NCBI RefSeq assembly: GCF_030690725.1
Contig: NZ_JAUYGD010000082.1
Coordinates: 1-47,721 of the forward strand
DNA: 47,721 nt
Reading direction: 5' to 3'
Source of the DNA: Pseudomonas sp.
GTDB lineage: Bacteria > Pseudomonadota > Gammaproteobacteria > Pseudomonadales > Pseudomonadaceae
Part shown: positions 1 through 7,742 of the stretch, piece after piece
Layout of the letters: each line of letters starts with the position of its first letter
How positions within the stretch are numbered: position 1 is the first letter of the stretch
Program-made: the position numbers and the translations under genes
Notes under the pieces: model-generated
The model's input: the letters and a program-made list of their open reading frames with translations, nothing else
Database searches by the model: none
Told to the model about the DNA's origin: nothing

Positions 1-2
1 AC

Positions 3-527
3 GTCGGCCAGATCGCAGAAATGGTTAACGAAATCCGTAAAACCATCCCGAACGCCAAGCTGGTTTACAACAACAGCCCATCGTTCAACTGGACCCTGAA
101 CTTCCGTCAGCAGGTATTCGATGCCTTTGTTGCTGAAGGCAAGGACGTTTCCGCCTACGACCGCACCAAGCTGATGAGCGTCGACTACGACGAAACCGAG
201 CTGGCCCAGGTTGCTGACGAGAAGATCCGTACCTTCCAGCGTGATGGTTCTGCTCAGGCTGGTATCTTCCACCACCTGATCACTCTGCCGACTTACCACA
301 CCGCCGCGCTGTCCACCGACAACCTGGCCAAAGGTTACTTCGCAGAGCAAGGCATGCTGGCCTACGTGAAAGGCGTTCAGCGTCAGGAGATCCGTCAAGG
401 TATCGCCTGCGTTAAGCACCAGAACATGTCCGGTTCCGACATCGGCGACGCTCACAAAGAGTACTTCGCTGGTGAAGCGGCCCTGAAAGCCGGCGGCAAA
501 GACAACACCATGAACCAGTTCAGCTAA
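3..527 (+). CDS. aceA: Isocitrate lyase, C-terminal part (5' truncated by window edge)
   Basis: The frame is open from the left edge and ends at a TAA at 525-527, so only the last ~174 residues are present. Isocitrate lyase splits isocitrate into glyoxylate and succinate in the glyoxylate shunt. The segment NSPSFNW followed by the C-terminal stretch RQEIRQGIACVKHQNMSGSD and the ending GGKDNTMNQFS are what I recall for the long (about 530 residue) Pseudomonas-type enzyme. The catalytic Cys loop lies upstream, outside the window. Two terminator-like hairpins follow, so it is probably the last gene of its transcript. Confidence 0.95.
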   Translation, partial: VGQIAEMVNEIRKTIPNAKLVYNNSPSFNWTLNFRQQVFDAFVAEGKDVSAYDRTKLMSVDYDETELAQVADEKIRTFQRDGSAQAGIFHHLITLPTYHTAALSTDNLAKGYFAEQGMLAYVKGVQRQEIRQGIACVKHQNMSGSDIGDAHKEYFAGEAALKAGGKDNTMNQFS

Positions 528-575
528 GAACCGGTTCACTCAACCGAGGCCACGATCAAGGTTGAGGGTGTTAAG

Positions 576-607
576 AAAATCCCAGCAGAAATGCTGGGAT
601 TTTTTTT
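576..607 (+). terminator. Rho-independent terminator of aceA
   Basis: The stem CCCAGCA (581-587) pairs with TGCTGGG (592-598). It is extended by A/T pairs and followed by an eight-T run. It sits about 50 nt after the aceA stop codon. Confidence 0.92.
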
Positions 608-658
608 ATGGCCTGCCATCCATGGCGGCCACCCTTCTGGCCGTCGCTGTGCGACGTT

Positions 659-683
659 AAAAATGGCTCCCGGCCATTTTTTT
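659..683 (+). terminator. Second terminator-like hairpin before phoX
   Basis: AAAAATGG (659-666) pairs with CCATTTTT (674-681) around a 7-nt loop, with further Ts after it. It would insulate the phoX promoter from aceA read-through. The A/T pairs could serve both strands. Confidence 0.6.
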
Positions 684-730
684 GCCCGCGATTCGCCCTT
701 CTTCCGGTTTTGTGCGCTTTCGCACAGCCG

Positions 731-761
731 CTGTCATGTTTACGTCAATTTCATTGGATAG
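731..761 (+). promoter_or_regulatory. Pho box and -10 element upstream of phoX
   Basis: CTGTCAT-GTTT-ACGTCAA (731-748) is two 7-mers separated by 4 nt, the layout of PhoB binding sites (consensus CTGTCAT-N4-CTGTCAT). A GGATAG hexamer at 756-761 is at about the distance expected for a -10 in PhoB-activated promoters, where the Pho box replaces the -35. The gene 50 nt downstream is a PhoX-type phosphatase, a classical Pho-regulon member. PhoB binding is inferred. Confidence 0.7.
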
Positions 762-796
762 CGTCAGGCACCCGTCGATTAATCCAAGGAGCCTGC

Positions 797-2797
797 ATGA
801 GCCACGATAATGACAACTCAGTGCTGTTCGGCAATGGCGATGAACTGCCCAGCAATGCGTCCAACAACCCGCATATCAACCAGCTGATCGACGGCGTCGG
901 CCGTCGACAAGTGCTGGCTGCCGGAGCCGCACTCGGCACCCTGGCGTTTCTCGGCAGTCTTATGCCTGGCGCCGCGGTAGCGGCAGAGCCCGCTGCCAAG
1001 GGCCTGGAAAAACTGCGCTTTAAACCGCGCAGCAAACTGCCCTTCACGGCCATTGCGACCAACCGTTTAGACAGCATCAGCGTACCGAGCGGTTACCGCG
1101 CCACGACCTTTATCCCCTGGGGCACGCCGATCACCGGCAACTACCCGGCTTACCTGAGCGATGGCAGCAACAGCGCCCAGGATCAGGCCGAGCAACTGGG
1201 CATGCACCATGACGGCATGCATTTCTTCCCGATTGACGCGCAGCGCGGCGGCAAGAAAAGCGATCACGGCTTGCTGGTGCTCAACCACGAATACGTCGAT
1301 GCGCCGCTGCTGCACCCCAATGGCCCGACGCTAGTGGCCGGTAAACGCAGCAGCGCCGAAGAAGTGCGCAAGGAAATCAACGCCCATGGCGTTTCCGTGG
1401 TGGAAGTACGCCGTGGCCTGAATGGCGAATGGGCGGTGTTGCCGAGCGCCAGAAACCGCCGGATTACCGGGGCCACGCCCATGCAGATCAGCGGTCCGGC
1501 GCGCGGCCATGTGTTGCTGAAAACCCGTTACAGCCCGAAAGGCACGGCCACTCGCGGCACCCTGAACAATTGCTCCCACGGCTTCACCCCGTGGGGCACT
1601 TACCTGACCTGCGAAGAAAACTGGGCCGGCTACTTTGCCAGCCGCGATAGCGACCTGCCGCGCGAGCTGAGCCGCTATGGCCTTCGCAGCAGCAGCCGCT
1701 ACGGCTGGGATCACCTCAAGGGTGATGAGTTCGAACGCTTCGATGCCACGCGCATTACCACCACTGCCAGCGCGGATTATCGCAACGAGCCCAATCACTT
1801 TGGCTGGATTGTTGAGATCGACCCGTTCGCGCCAGAGTCCATTCCCGTCAAACGCACGGCCCTTGGTCGCTTCGCCCACGAAGGCCTGGTGTTCGCCCCA
1901 GTGAAGTCGGGCCGGCCAGTGGTGTGCTACTCCGGCGACGATTCGCAGAACGAGTACATCTACAAATACGTCAGCCGCGACAAATACCGGCCAGGGCGCA
2001 GCAATGGCCGCTTGCTGGACGAAGGCACGCTGTATGTCGCGCGCTTCGATGCCAGCGGCAAGGGTGAATGGCTCGCGCTGGATATCAACGACAAGAAGTT
2101 CCAGAAAGCCTGCAAGGCCGCCGGAGTGAGCTTTGCCGACCAGGGTGAGGTGTTGATCAATACCCGTCTGGCGGCAGACGTGGTCGGTGCCACCAAGATG
2201 GACCGGCCGGAATGGGGCGCGGTCAATCCGGACAACGGCGAGGTGTACTTCACCCTGACCAACAACAGTGCCCGGACAAGTGCCGATGCCGCCAACCCGC
2301 GCCCAGCCAACGCGTTCGGCCATATCATCCGCTGGCGTGAGCTGAGCAAGGACTACGCCGGCCGCCAGTTTGCCTGGAGCCTGTTTATGCTGGCAGGCCC
2401 GGAGACCGACAGCATCGGTCCGAATGGCCAACCGTTGACTGCTGATAATCGCCTGGCCAGCCCAGATGGGCTGTGGTTCGACGAGGAAGGCCGGCTGTGG
2501 ATTCAGACCGACATGAGCGGCAGCCAATTGAGCAGCGGCCCGTTCGGCAACAACCAGATGCTGGTTGCCGAACCGCGTACCGGTGAGCTGAAGCGGTTCC
2601 TGGTAGGGCCTGTGGGCGCCGAGGTAACGGGTATTACCGCCACCCCGGACTTCCGCACCCTGTTCGTCAATATCCAGCACCCGGGCGAAGGCTCAACGGC
2701 GACCAACCTACTCAGCACCTGGCCGGATGGTTCTGGTCAGCGTCCGCGCTCGGCCACTGTGATCATCACCCGCGAAGACGGCCGTCGGTTGCTCTAA
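797..2797 (+). CDS. phoX: PhoX-family alkaline phosphatase (DUF839), Tat-exported
   Basis: This 666-residue protein belongs to the PhoX/DUF839 family, periplasmic phosphatases that release phosphate from organic esters and use Ca and Fe cofactors. An N-terminal twin-arginine segment (VGRRQVLAAGAALG, about residues 33-46) precedes a hydrophobic stretch and an Ala-rich cleavage region (AVAAEP), indicating export of the folded protein by Tat. The body contains family-like blocks such as NHEYVD, THGF-like NNCSHGFTPWGTYLTCEEN and FGHIIRW. The ATG at 797 has AAGGAG in front. An in-frame ATG at 608 would add 63 residues ahead of the Tat signal and read through the Pho box, so it is rejected. It is monocistronic, with hairpins on both sides, and phosphate regulation is supported by the Pho box. 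Confidence 0.9.
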   Translation: MSHDNDNSVLFGNGDELPSNASNNPHINQLIDGVGRRQVLAAGAALGTLAFLGSLMPGAAVAAEPAAKGLEKLRFKPRSKLPFTAIATNRLDSISVPSGYRATTFIPWGTPITGNYPAYLSDGSNSAQDQAEQLGMHHDGMHFFPIDAQRGGKKSDHGLLVLNHEYVDAPLLHPNGPTLVAGKRSSAEEVRKEINAHGVSVVEVRRGLNGEWAVLPSARNRRITGATPMQISGPARGHVLLKTRYSPKGTATRGTLNNCSHGFTPWGTYLTCEENWAGYFASRDSDLPRELSRYGLRSSSRYGWDHLKGDEFERFDATRITTTASADYRNEPNHFGWIVEIDPFAPESIPVKRTALGRFAHEGLVFAPVKSGRPVVCYSGDDSQNEYIYKYVSRDKYRPGRSNGRLLDEGTLYVARFDASGKGEWLALDINDKKFQKACKAAGVSFADQGEVLINTRLAADVVGATKMDRPEWGAVNPDNGEVYFTLTNNSARTSADAANPRPANAFGHIIRWRELSKDYAGRQFAWSLFMLAGPETDSIGPNGQPLTADNRLASPDGLWFDEEGRLWIQTDMSGSQLSSGPFGNNQMLVAEPRTGELKRFLVGPVGAEVTGITATPDFRTLFVNIQHPGEGSTATNLLSTWPDGSGQRPRSATVIITREDGRRLL

Positions 2798-2810
2798 TCG
2801 ACTGGCAATA

Positions 2811-2843
2811 ATGTGACCGGTCAGCCCTGGCCGGTCACATTTC
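2811..2843 (+). terminator. Hairpin terminator after phoX
   Basis: ATGTGACCGG (2811-2820) pairs perfectly with CCGGTCACAT (2831-2840) and a short TTT follows. The T run is weak, but the position just after the phoX stop supports termination. Confidence 0.65.
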
Positions 2844-2888
2844 GCTGTGACAGACTCATGCCCTTCCCTCTGCGCAAAGAGCATCAGC

Positions 2889-3377
2889 ATGTCCAGCAAC
2901 CGCTTGAGCCGCATCGTCGGCAAAATCCAGCAACTGCCCAGCGCCCTGCAAAGCCCGGCGCTGTCGCTGCTATTTGGCTCCCAGGTGAAGTTCGCCGGTA
3001 CCGCCAAGGTACGCGTGCATACGCTGACCCAGCAGCAGGCGGTGATGAGCATCGCCAACAAGCGCAAGGTGCAGAACCACATCAAAGGCGTGCATGCCGC
3101 CGCCATGGCGCTGCTGGCTGAATCCGCTACGGGTTTTTTGGTCGGCATGAACGTGCCGGATGACAAATTGCCGCTAATCAAAAGTCTCAAGGTCGACTAC
3201 CTCAAGCGCGCCACCGGCAGTCTGCGCGCCGTGGCCAGCCTGACACCCGAGCAGATTCAAGCCATTCACACCCAGGAAAAAGGCGAAGTACTGGTTGCCG
3301 TGACCGTGACCGATGAAGCCGGTATCCAGCCGATCCAGTGTGAAATGCTTTGGGCCTGGGTCAGTAAGAAGCGCTGA
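2889..3377 (+). CDS. DUF4442 (hotdog-fold) protein
   Basis: The 162-residue protein resembles the DUF4442 family of thioesterase-like hotdog-fold proteins. The features behind this are the N-terminal helix (RIVGKIQQLP), a SPALSLLFGSQVKFAGTAKV strand region and the segment NHIKGVHAAAMALLAESATG, where such folds carry the central helix. The acyl substrate is unknown. The start at 2889 was chosen over an ATG at 2847 because the upstream in-frame residues overlap the phoX terminator tail and do not look like the family. The Shine-Dalgarno (AAAGAG) is weak. No signal peptide is seen, so it is probably cytoplasmic. Confidence 0.75.
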   Translation: MSSNRLSRIVGKIQQLPSALQSPALSLLFGSQVKFAGTAKVRVHTLTQQQAVMSIANKRKVQNHIKGVHAAAMALLAESATGFLVGMNVPDDKLPLIKSLKVDYLKRATGSLRAVASLTPEQIQAIHTQEKGEVLVAVTVTDEAGIQPIQCEMLWAWVSKKR

Positions 3378-3417
3378 ATGCCTCGGCTAGGTTTTTCAAC
3401 ACCCTGCTAAGCTGAAA

Positions 3418-3436
3418 ACGCCGCACGGTGCGGCGT
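3418..3436 (+). terminator. Hairpin between DUF4442 gene and next gene
   Basis: ACGCCGCA (3418-3425) pairs with TGCGGCGT (3429-3436) around a 3-nt loop. There is no good T run on the plus strand (TCATTC), so it may be an attenuator or mRNA-end structure. Confidence 0.4.
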
Positions 3437-3453
3437 CATTCAGGAGATAGCCG

Positions 3454-4092
3454 GTGCAGGGAAAACCTCTTCTATTCGGTGGTGGGCTGGTGTTGATTGC
3501 GGTGCTCGGCACGCTGTATTGGCGCCTACAGAGCGAGCCGCAAGTAGTAGCGCTGGCCAGTCAGGCCGACAACCCCACAAGCGTGCTCTCGGGCGTTAGC
3601 CCGGCAACGCAGATGCCCACTGAGGCGCAGCTAGAGGAGCTGCTGCAAAACCCCGCCGTCAAAAACCAGGAGCAGCGCCTGGCGTTCCATCAGGCCTACC
3701 GCAGCTTTGTCAGCGGCGCCGCCGAGCTGTCACCCGCGCAACGTGAAAGCCAGGCGCAGGCCTTGCGTGAGCAGATCGAGACTTACGAGCAGCGCAGTGA
3801 ACTGGCCATGAGCGAGTCGCTGTTACTGCAACTGGGCCTGATTCAGCTCACCACTGGCGATGAACAAGCGCAGAAAGATCAGGCCGCCGCATTGGTCGCC
3901 CGCTACAAAGCGATTAGCGCCGAGCGCGAAGCCAAGGCCGCGACGCCCAGCGCCGAGTTTCGTCGTTACAAGACTGATGAGAAACGCATCGTTGAGGAAG
4001 TCCTGAGCATGGACAGCTTTCCCGATGGTTTGAGCCGCGATGAGTACCTGCGTCAACGCCTGCAGCAGGCGCGTGAACAGCACTACCAATAA
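3454..4092 (+). CDS. Membrane-anchored, helix-rich periplasmic protein of unknown function
   Basis: The 212-residue protein starts at GTG 3454, with AGGAG at 3442-3446 at good spacing. Residues 6-24 form one transmembrane or uncleaved signal segment. The rest is rich in Gln, Glu, Arg and Ala and predicted helical (for example LSPAQRESQAQALREQI and a C-terminal LRQRLQQAREQHY). The helical, Gln-rich composition recalls lipase foldases or phospholipase accessory proteins, but at 212 residues it is shorter than foldases (about 340) and their signature motif was not found, so that link is only a suggestion. It converges with a secreted hydrolase at 4129, which could be a client. Confidence 0.7.
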   Translation: MQGKPLLFGGGLVLIAVLGTLYWRLQSEPQVVALASQADNPTSVLSGVSPATQMPTEAQLEELLQNPAVKNQEQRLAFHQAYRSFVSGAAELSPAQRESQAQALREQIETYEQRSELAMSESLLLQLGLIQLTTGDEQAQKDQAAALVARYKAISAEREAKAATPSAEFRRYKTDEKRIVEEVLSMDSFPDGLSRDEYLRQRLQQAREQHYQ

Positions 4093-4097
4093 CCCGA

Positions 4098-4116
4098 CCT
4101 GAGCAGGCTGCTCAGG
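4098..4116. terminator. Hairpin between convergent genes
   Basis: CCTGAGCA (4098-4105) pairs with TGCTCAGG (4109-4116) around a 3-nt loop. It lies between the stop codons of two convergent genes and lacks a clear T run on either side. Confidence 0.5.
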
Positions 4117-4128
4117 CCGGGGCTGGCG

Positions 4129-5523
4129 TTACAGTAATTGGTCGAGCGCGTAGTACAGCAGGTTGAAGGGTTTGTTGCGGTCGGCGGTGTCGCTCTGCTC
4201 GGAGGCATCGAGTACCGGGCCGCTGCCGTTCATCACGTTATTGACGAAGTCATCCAGCTGCAGGTTCTGCTCCTGAATATCCGCGTTGGCAAACTCGATG
4301 ATGCTGGTGCAGTGGCTTTCATTGACCGCGCGGTACTGCGGGAAGTAACCGCCGACATTCGGCAGGTTGGCCAGCTCGTTACGCAGCCTGCCGGTATCCA
4401 CATCCCATTTGGCGTGAATCAGCGCCTCCTTGGCGGCCTGGTTCGGTGCATTGATGATCTCCGGATAGAAGCGCTCGTAGGAATAGGACGAGTAATTCAG
4501 GTCCTTCCAGAAGTGCGTATGGCCCATGCGATCAGCGCTCAGGTTGCTCGACAACGCCGGATAAATGCTGCCCAGGTTGTTCAGGTTAAGCCCCGGTAAA
4601 CGCGACTGCAGGTACGGCAAAGGCCCGGCATCCAGCCCCCAGGCACTGCGAATCAAGCCTTGCAGCGGCAAGGATGGATAAGCGCTATTACCACCACCGC
4701 TGATGGCCGAAAACACCGGGCCGGAATCATTGATCAGGAAGCTGCGCGTCGGCGCAATATCCTGCCGGGTCGGTGCGTAGTTGGTCAGGCTGCCGGCACC
4801 GCCAGCGCTGCAGCCGGTGGTCAGCATCTGCGTGGGACGTGGCAGGTTGTCTTTCAGCCAACCCACCACCGCACGCATATTGCGCAGGCCGTTGTGGTGC
4901 CAGATCAGCGGCGCCTGCTGGCTTTGCGGGTCTTGATAGACCGCGACCTTGTCGCCGGAGTAGATGTCGCCGGTGCAATACGGCACATAGACCATGTTCC
5001 AGTTCTGGGTTTTTACCCGCGTCCAGGGATGCAGGCGCACCACGAAGGGGCTGACCAGACTGGCACCCGGATTGAGCAGGCTCATGTAGTCATTGGGAAT
5101 GCCGTTGGGGTTGCGTGCGCCGCGAATGCCGCTTTGGCCGGTGCAACTGGCGTAGTCCCAGCAGGCACCGCCGCCCTCCAGGTAGATGATGGTATTACGG
5201 GTATTGGGTACACGATTGACGAAGAACTTGTACGGCGAGCCGTTGCCGCACACGGCGCCGGTTTGCGGGGCCATCTGCACCGTTTGCCAGGCGTAGTAAT
5301 TGGCCGGTTTGAAGCCGCTGTTGAAGCCGCTCGGGTTGGCCAGCAGCGGGTACGGGCCGAGGCGTTGCGCCGGGGTGACCTTGTTATCCGCCGCCGGTGC
5401 CACTACCAGGTTGCTCAGGGTTTGCCAGAAGTTGTAATCGCCCTCCTCGGCCTGTGCTGGCATGGCCAGGGCCGAAACTATCAGCGGCGCGGCACAGCGC
5501 CGAAGTGCTATCGCTACAGACAT
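4129..5523 (-). CDS. Secreted pectinacetylesterase-family serine hydrolase
   Basis: The 464-residue protein has a Sec signal peptide (cleavage after AQA, about residue 25). The motif LEGGGACWDYASC (about 115-127) corresponds to the oxyanion-hole region and GCSAGG (about 237-242) holds the predicted nucleophile Ser239. YCTGDIYSGD (182-191) is the other conserved block of the pectinacetylesterase/Notum family (PF03283). These are alpha/beta hydrolases that remove acyl groups from polysaccharides or lipidated proteins; the bacterial substrate is uncertain. A late SH-C segment (NESHCTSI, about residues 404-411) could hold the catalytic His. The minus-strand Shine-Dalgarno GAGGGA precedes the ATG at 5523. 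It stands alone, convergent with the helical anchored protein. Confidence 0.85.
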   Translation of the reverse strand: MSVAIALRRCAAPLIVSALAMPAQAEEGDYNFWQTLSNLVVAPAADNKVTPAQRLGPYPLLANPSGFNSGFKPANYYAWQTVQMAPQTGAVCGNGSPYKFFVNRVPNTRNTIIYLEGGGACWDYASCTGQSGIRGARNPNGIPNDYMSLLNPGASLVSPFVVRLHPWTRVKTQNWNMVYVPYCTGDIYSGDKVAVYQDPQSQQAPLIWHHNGLRNMRAVVGWLKDNLPRPTQMLTTGCSAGGAGSLTNYAPTRQDIAPTRSFLINDSGPVFSAISGGGNSAYPSLPLQGLIRSAWGLDAGPLPYLQSRLPGLNLNNLGSIYPALSSNLSADRMGHTHFWKDLNYSSYSYERFYPEIINAPNQAAKEALIHAKWDVDTGRLRNELANLPNVGGYFPQYRAVNESHCTSIIEFANADIQEQNLQLDDFVNNVMNGSGPVLDASEQSDTADRNKPFNLLYYALDQLL

Positions 5524-5818
5524 GGTGAGTCCCTCATCTTGTTGTTATCGATGGGTCCACATACCCGAGCCGTTGTACGAATCCCCTCCAGCTGTCACCC
5601 GAAATCAGTCCATCACCCACTGGAGACTGCTCATACACCGCGCCGAAGCAGCAGTAACTGCGCGCACCCAAACGTGTCGCCGCTGCTCGACATTCAAGCC
5701 AGCCTGGCGATTCGTGCACGTTAGTCCAAGAAACTCCCACTAACCACAGGGCTACATACTTATTGGATATAGCGCGGTGGGTTTTAAGCTGTTGCGGTTA
5801 TCTGTCGCCGCGCTATTT
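5524..5818. other. Intergenic region without a recognisable gene
   Basis: This is the upstream region of the minus-strand esterase. No gene-like frame with a credible start was found. A 9-bp inverted repeat ATAGCGCGG (5769-5777) / CCGCGCTAT (5808-5816) flanks a 30-nt interval next to the REP palindrome. It may be a degenerate part of the same repeat or a structured 3' end. Confidence 0.4.
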
Positions 5819-5876
5819 CCGTAGGAGCGGGCCATGCCCGCGAAACGATTATCGCGGGCATGGCCCGCTCCTACGG
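5819..5876. repeat. REP/REPIN-type palindrome
   Basis: Two perfect 25-bp inverted arms (5819-5843 and 5852-5876) surround an 8-nt loop. The arm begins CCGTAGGAGCGGGCC and contains ATGCCCGCGA. GTAGGAGCGGG...CCCGCGA is the typical Pseudomonas REP head, a family dispersed by RAYT transposases. No RAYT gene is in the window. It sits between an esterase promoter region and a chemoreceptor 3' end. Confidence 0.88.
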
Positions 5877-5893
5877 ACTAATGCTCAGAACAA

Positions 5894-5920
5894 TAAAAAA
5901 GGGAAGCATGGCTTCCCTTT
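5894..5920 (-). terminator. Rho-independent terminator of the chemoreceptor at 5941-7623
   Basis: AAAGGGAAGC (5898-5907) pairs with GCTTCCCTTT (5911-5920). Read on the minus strand it is followed by TTTTTTATTG. It lies 20 nt after the receptor stop codon. Confidence 0.9.
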
Positions 5921-5940
5921 CAATGTGGCTGCGTCAGGTG

Positions 5941-7623
5941 CTAGATGCGGAACTGGCGCACCAGTGAGCCCAGCCGCTCACCCAGCCCGGCCAGGTTGCG
6001 CGCGGTCTGTGCGCCCTGCTGGGTTTCGTCGGCCACGCTGTCCACCGCCACGGCAATCTTGTGCACGCTGCGGTTGATCTCTTCGGCCACTGCGGTCTGC
6101 TCTTCGGCGGCGCTGGCGATCTGCGCGTTCATCGCGTTGATGGTGCCGATCAGTTGCGCAATGGCATCCAGCGATGTGCCGGCGCGGTTGGCCTGTTCGC
6201 TGGTGACATCGCCGGCATCACTGGAGCGGCGCATCGCCGTCACCGCATCCTGGGTGCCCTTTTGCAGGCGGTCGATCATGCCCTGAATTTCCTGGGTGCT
6301 TTGCTGCGTACGGCTCGCTAGCGCCCGCACCTCATCGGCGACCACGGCAAAACCGCGCCCCGCTTCACCGGCTCGCGCTGCCTCGATGGCGGCGTTGAGC
6401 GCGAGCAGGTTGGTCTGTTCGGCGATGGAGCGGATCACATCGAGCACGCTGACAATCGACGACACGTCTTTCTGCAGGGTGTCGAGGGACACGCCGCTGT
6501 CGCGGATGTCCTGCACCAGGGTGTGAATGCGCTCGATGCTGCCATCGACCACCTTTTTCGCGGCCTGGCCTTCGGTGTCAGTCTTCTGCGCTGCCTCGGC
6601 TGCGCCCTGGGCGCTTTGCGCGACTTCATGGGCCGCAGCGGACATTTCATTGATGGCAGTCGCCACCTGATCGGTCTCATGGCGCTGACGCTCCATGGCC
6701 TCTTCCGAACGCTGCGCCTGCGCCGATACCTGGCCGACCAGTTCGGTCAGCTGGCCGGTCATGTCGACGATCTGCCGCACCAGGCCGTGGATCTTCTCAA
6801 CAAAGCGGTTGAACGAACCCGCCAGCTGGCCAAGCTCATCATCACCATTAATCGGCAGGCGGCGCGTCAGGTCGCCTTCACCGGCGGCGATGTCATCGAG
6901 GTTGTCCTTGATCTGCTGCAGCGGGCGCAGGAAGGTATTGCTCAGCACCACACCGACAATGCCGAAGACCACCAGCAGCACGGCGGCAATCACCATGATG
7001 CTGGTAATGATGGTGCTGATGCGCTCGTCGATTTCAACTTGCACCTGGGCGATCTGCGCTTCAACGCCGTCCAGGTTGATCGCAGTGCCCAGGGCCATGT
7101 CCCATTTCGGCAGGTAGTAGCTGTAAGCCATTTTCGGCACCAGCACCGAATCATCGGTCGGCAGTGGCGAGCTGTAATTGACGTAGTAGCTGTTGTTCTT
7201 GGCGACATTCACCAGTTCACGGTTGATGTACACGCCATTCGGGTCGCGACGATCCGCCAGGCTCTTGCCGACATCCACCGGGCTGTCGCCACGGAACAGG
7301 CGCACCACATTGGAGTCATGGCCGAAGAAGTAACCGTCCTTGCCGAACTTGATCTTCGACAGGATCGCCACGGCCTGCTCACGGCTGGCCATATCACCTT
7401 GCGCGGCGCCGTCATACAGGGTTTGTACCGAACCCAGAGCGATCTGCACGTAGTGCTGCAGTTCGCTGCGGCTTTCCTGCAGCAGGCGCTCGCGAGTTTC
7501 TTCAACCTCTTGGGCCGCCAGGTTTTGTAACACCTTGGCGGCGGCACCACTGAGTACCAGGGCAAACAGCACCACCGGTATCAGTGCCAACAGCACTACT
7601 TTTGATTTCAAGGTAAGGCGCAT
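5941..7623 (-). CDS. Methyl-accepting chemotaxis protein with single Cache sensor
   Basis: This 560-residue transmembrane receptor has TM1 at about residues 8-30. A periplasmic single-Cache (sCache_2-like) domain spans about 35-195 and contains KIKFGKDGYFFGHDS and PKMAYSYYLPKWDMALG. TM2 is at about 204-227, followed by HAMP (about 228-282) and the MCP signalling hairpin. The hairpin tip EQTNLLALNAAIEAARAGEA (about 402-421) binds CheW/CheA. No C-terminal CheR/CheB pentapeptide is seen (the end is LVRQFRI). Similar sCache receptors sense small organic acids, but the ligand here cannot be read from the sequence. A sigma-28-like promoter precedes it and a strong terminator follows, so it is monocistronic. 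Confidence 0.95.
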   Translation of the reverse strand: MRLTLKSKVVLLALIPVVLFALVLSGAAAKVLQNLAAQEVEETRERLLQESRSELQHYVQIALGSVQTLYDGAAQGDMASREQAVAILSKIKFGKDGYFFGHDSNVVRLFRGDSPVDVGKSLADRRDPNGVYINRELVNVAKNNSYYVNYSSPLPTDDSVLVPKMAYSYYLPKWDMALGTAINLDGVEAQIAQVQVEIDERISTIITSIMVIAAVLLVVFGIVGVVLSNTFLRPLQQIKDNLDDIAAGEGDLTRRLPINGDDELGQLAGSFNRFVEKIHGLVRQIVDMTGQLTELVGQVSAQAQRSEEAMERQRHETDQVATAINEMSAAAHEVAQSAQGAAEAAQKTDTEGQAAKKVVDGSIERIHTLVQDIRDSGVSLDTLQKDVSSIVSVLDVIRSIAEQTNLLALNAAIEAARAGEAGRGFAVVADEVRALASRTQQSTQEIQGMIDRLQKGTQDAVTAMRRSSDAGDVTSEQANRAGTSLDAIAQLIGTINAMNAQIASAAEEQTAVAEEINRSVHKIAVAVDSVADETQQGAQTARNLAGLGERLGSLVRQFRI

Positions 7624-7655
7624 CGGGCAGATCCTTGCTTGGCAGTAGAGCGAAA

Positions 7656-7689
7656 TAAAAACGGGGCTACCGCTTTATCGGTAGCCCCG
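7656..7689 (-). terminator. Rho-independent terminator of the antiporter gene
   Basis: CGGGGCTACCG (7662-7672) pairs perfectly with CGGTAGCCCCG (7679-7689). The minus strand continues TTTTTATTTCG. It lies about 55 nt past the stop codon of the permease at 7743-9062. Its right arm overlaps the proposed promoter of the downstream chemoreceptor. Confidence 0.88.
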
Positions 7690-7701
7690 CTGAAAGGTTG
7701 A
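7675..7701 (-). promoter_or_regulatory. Candidate sigma-28 (FliA) promoter of the sCache chemoreceptor
   Basis: On the minus strand the elements are TCAA, then 15 nt, then ACCGATAA. The FliA consensus is TAAA-N15-GCCGATAA, so each element has one mismatch and the spacing is exact. The -10 end is 52 nt before the receptor ATG. FliA control of chemoreceptors is known in Pseudomonas; use here is inferred. Confidence 0.55.
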
Positions 7702-7742
7702 GTCGTCTGGCGCTATCGCGCGGCAAACGAGCAATGCCCCGG

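Noticed and set aside
608..796. N-terminal extension of PhoX to ATG 608
   Set aside because: It would translate a terminator hairpin and the Pho box and bury the Tat signal 63 residues in. The ATG at 797 has a proper ribosome site.
1331..2680. A 449-codon frame antisense to phoX
   Set aside because: PhoX itself is well supported by its Tat signal and Pho box, and the antisense product has no recognisable features.
5819..5876. CRISPR repeat or terminator
   Set aside because: There is a single inverted palindrome rather than spaced direct repeats, and its sequence fits the Pseudomonas REP head.
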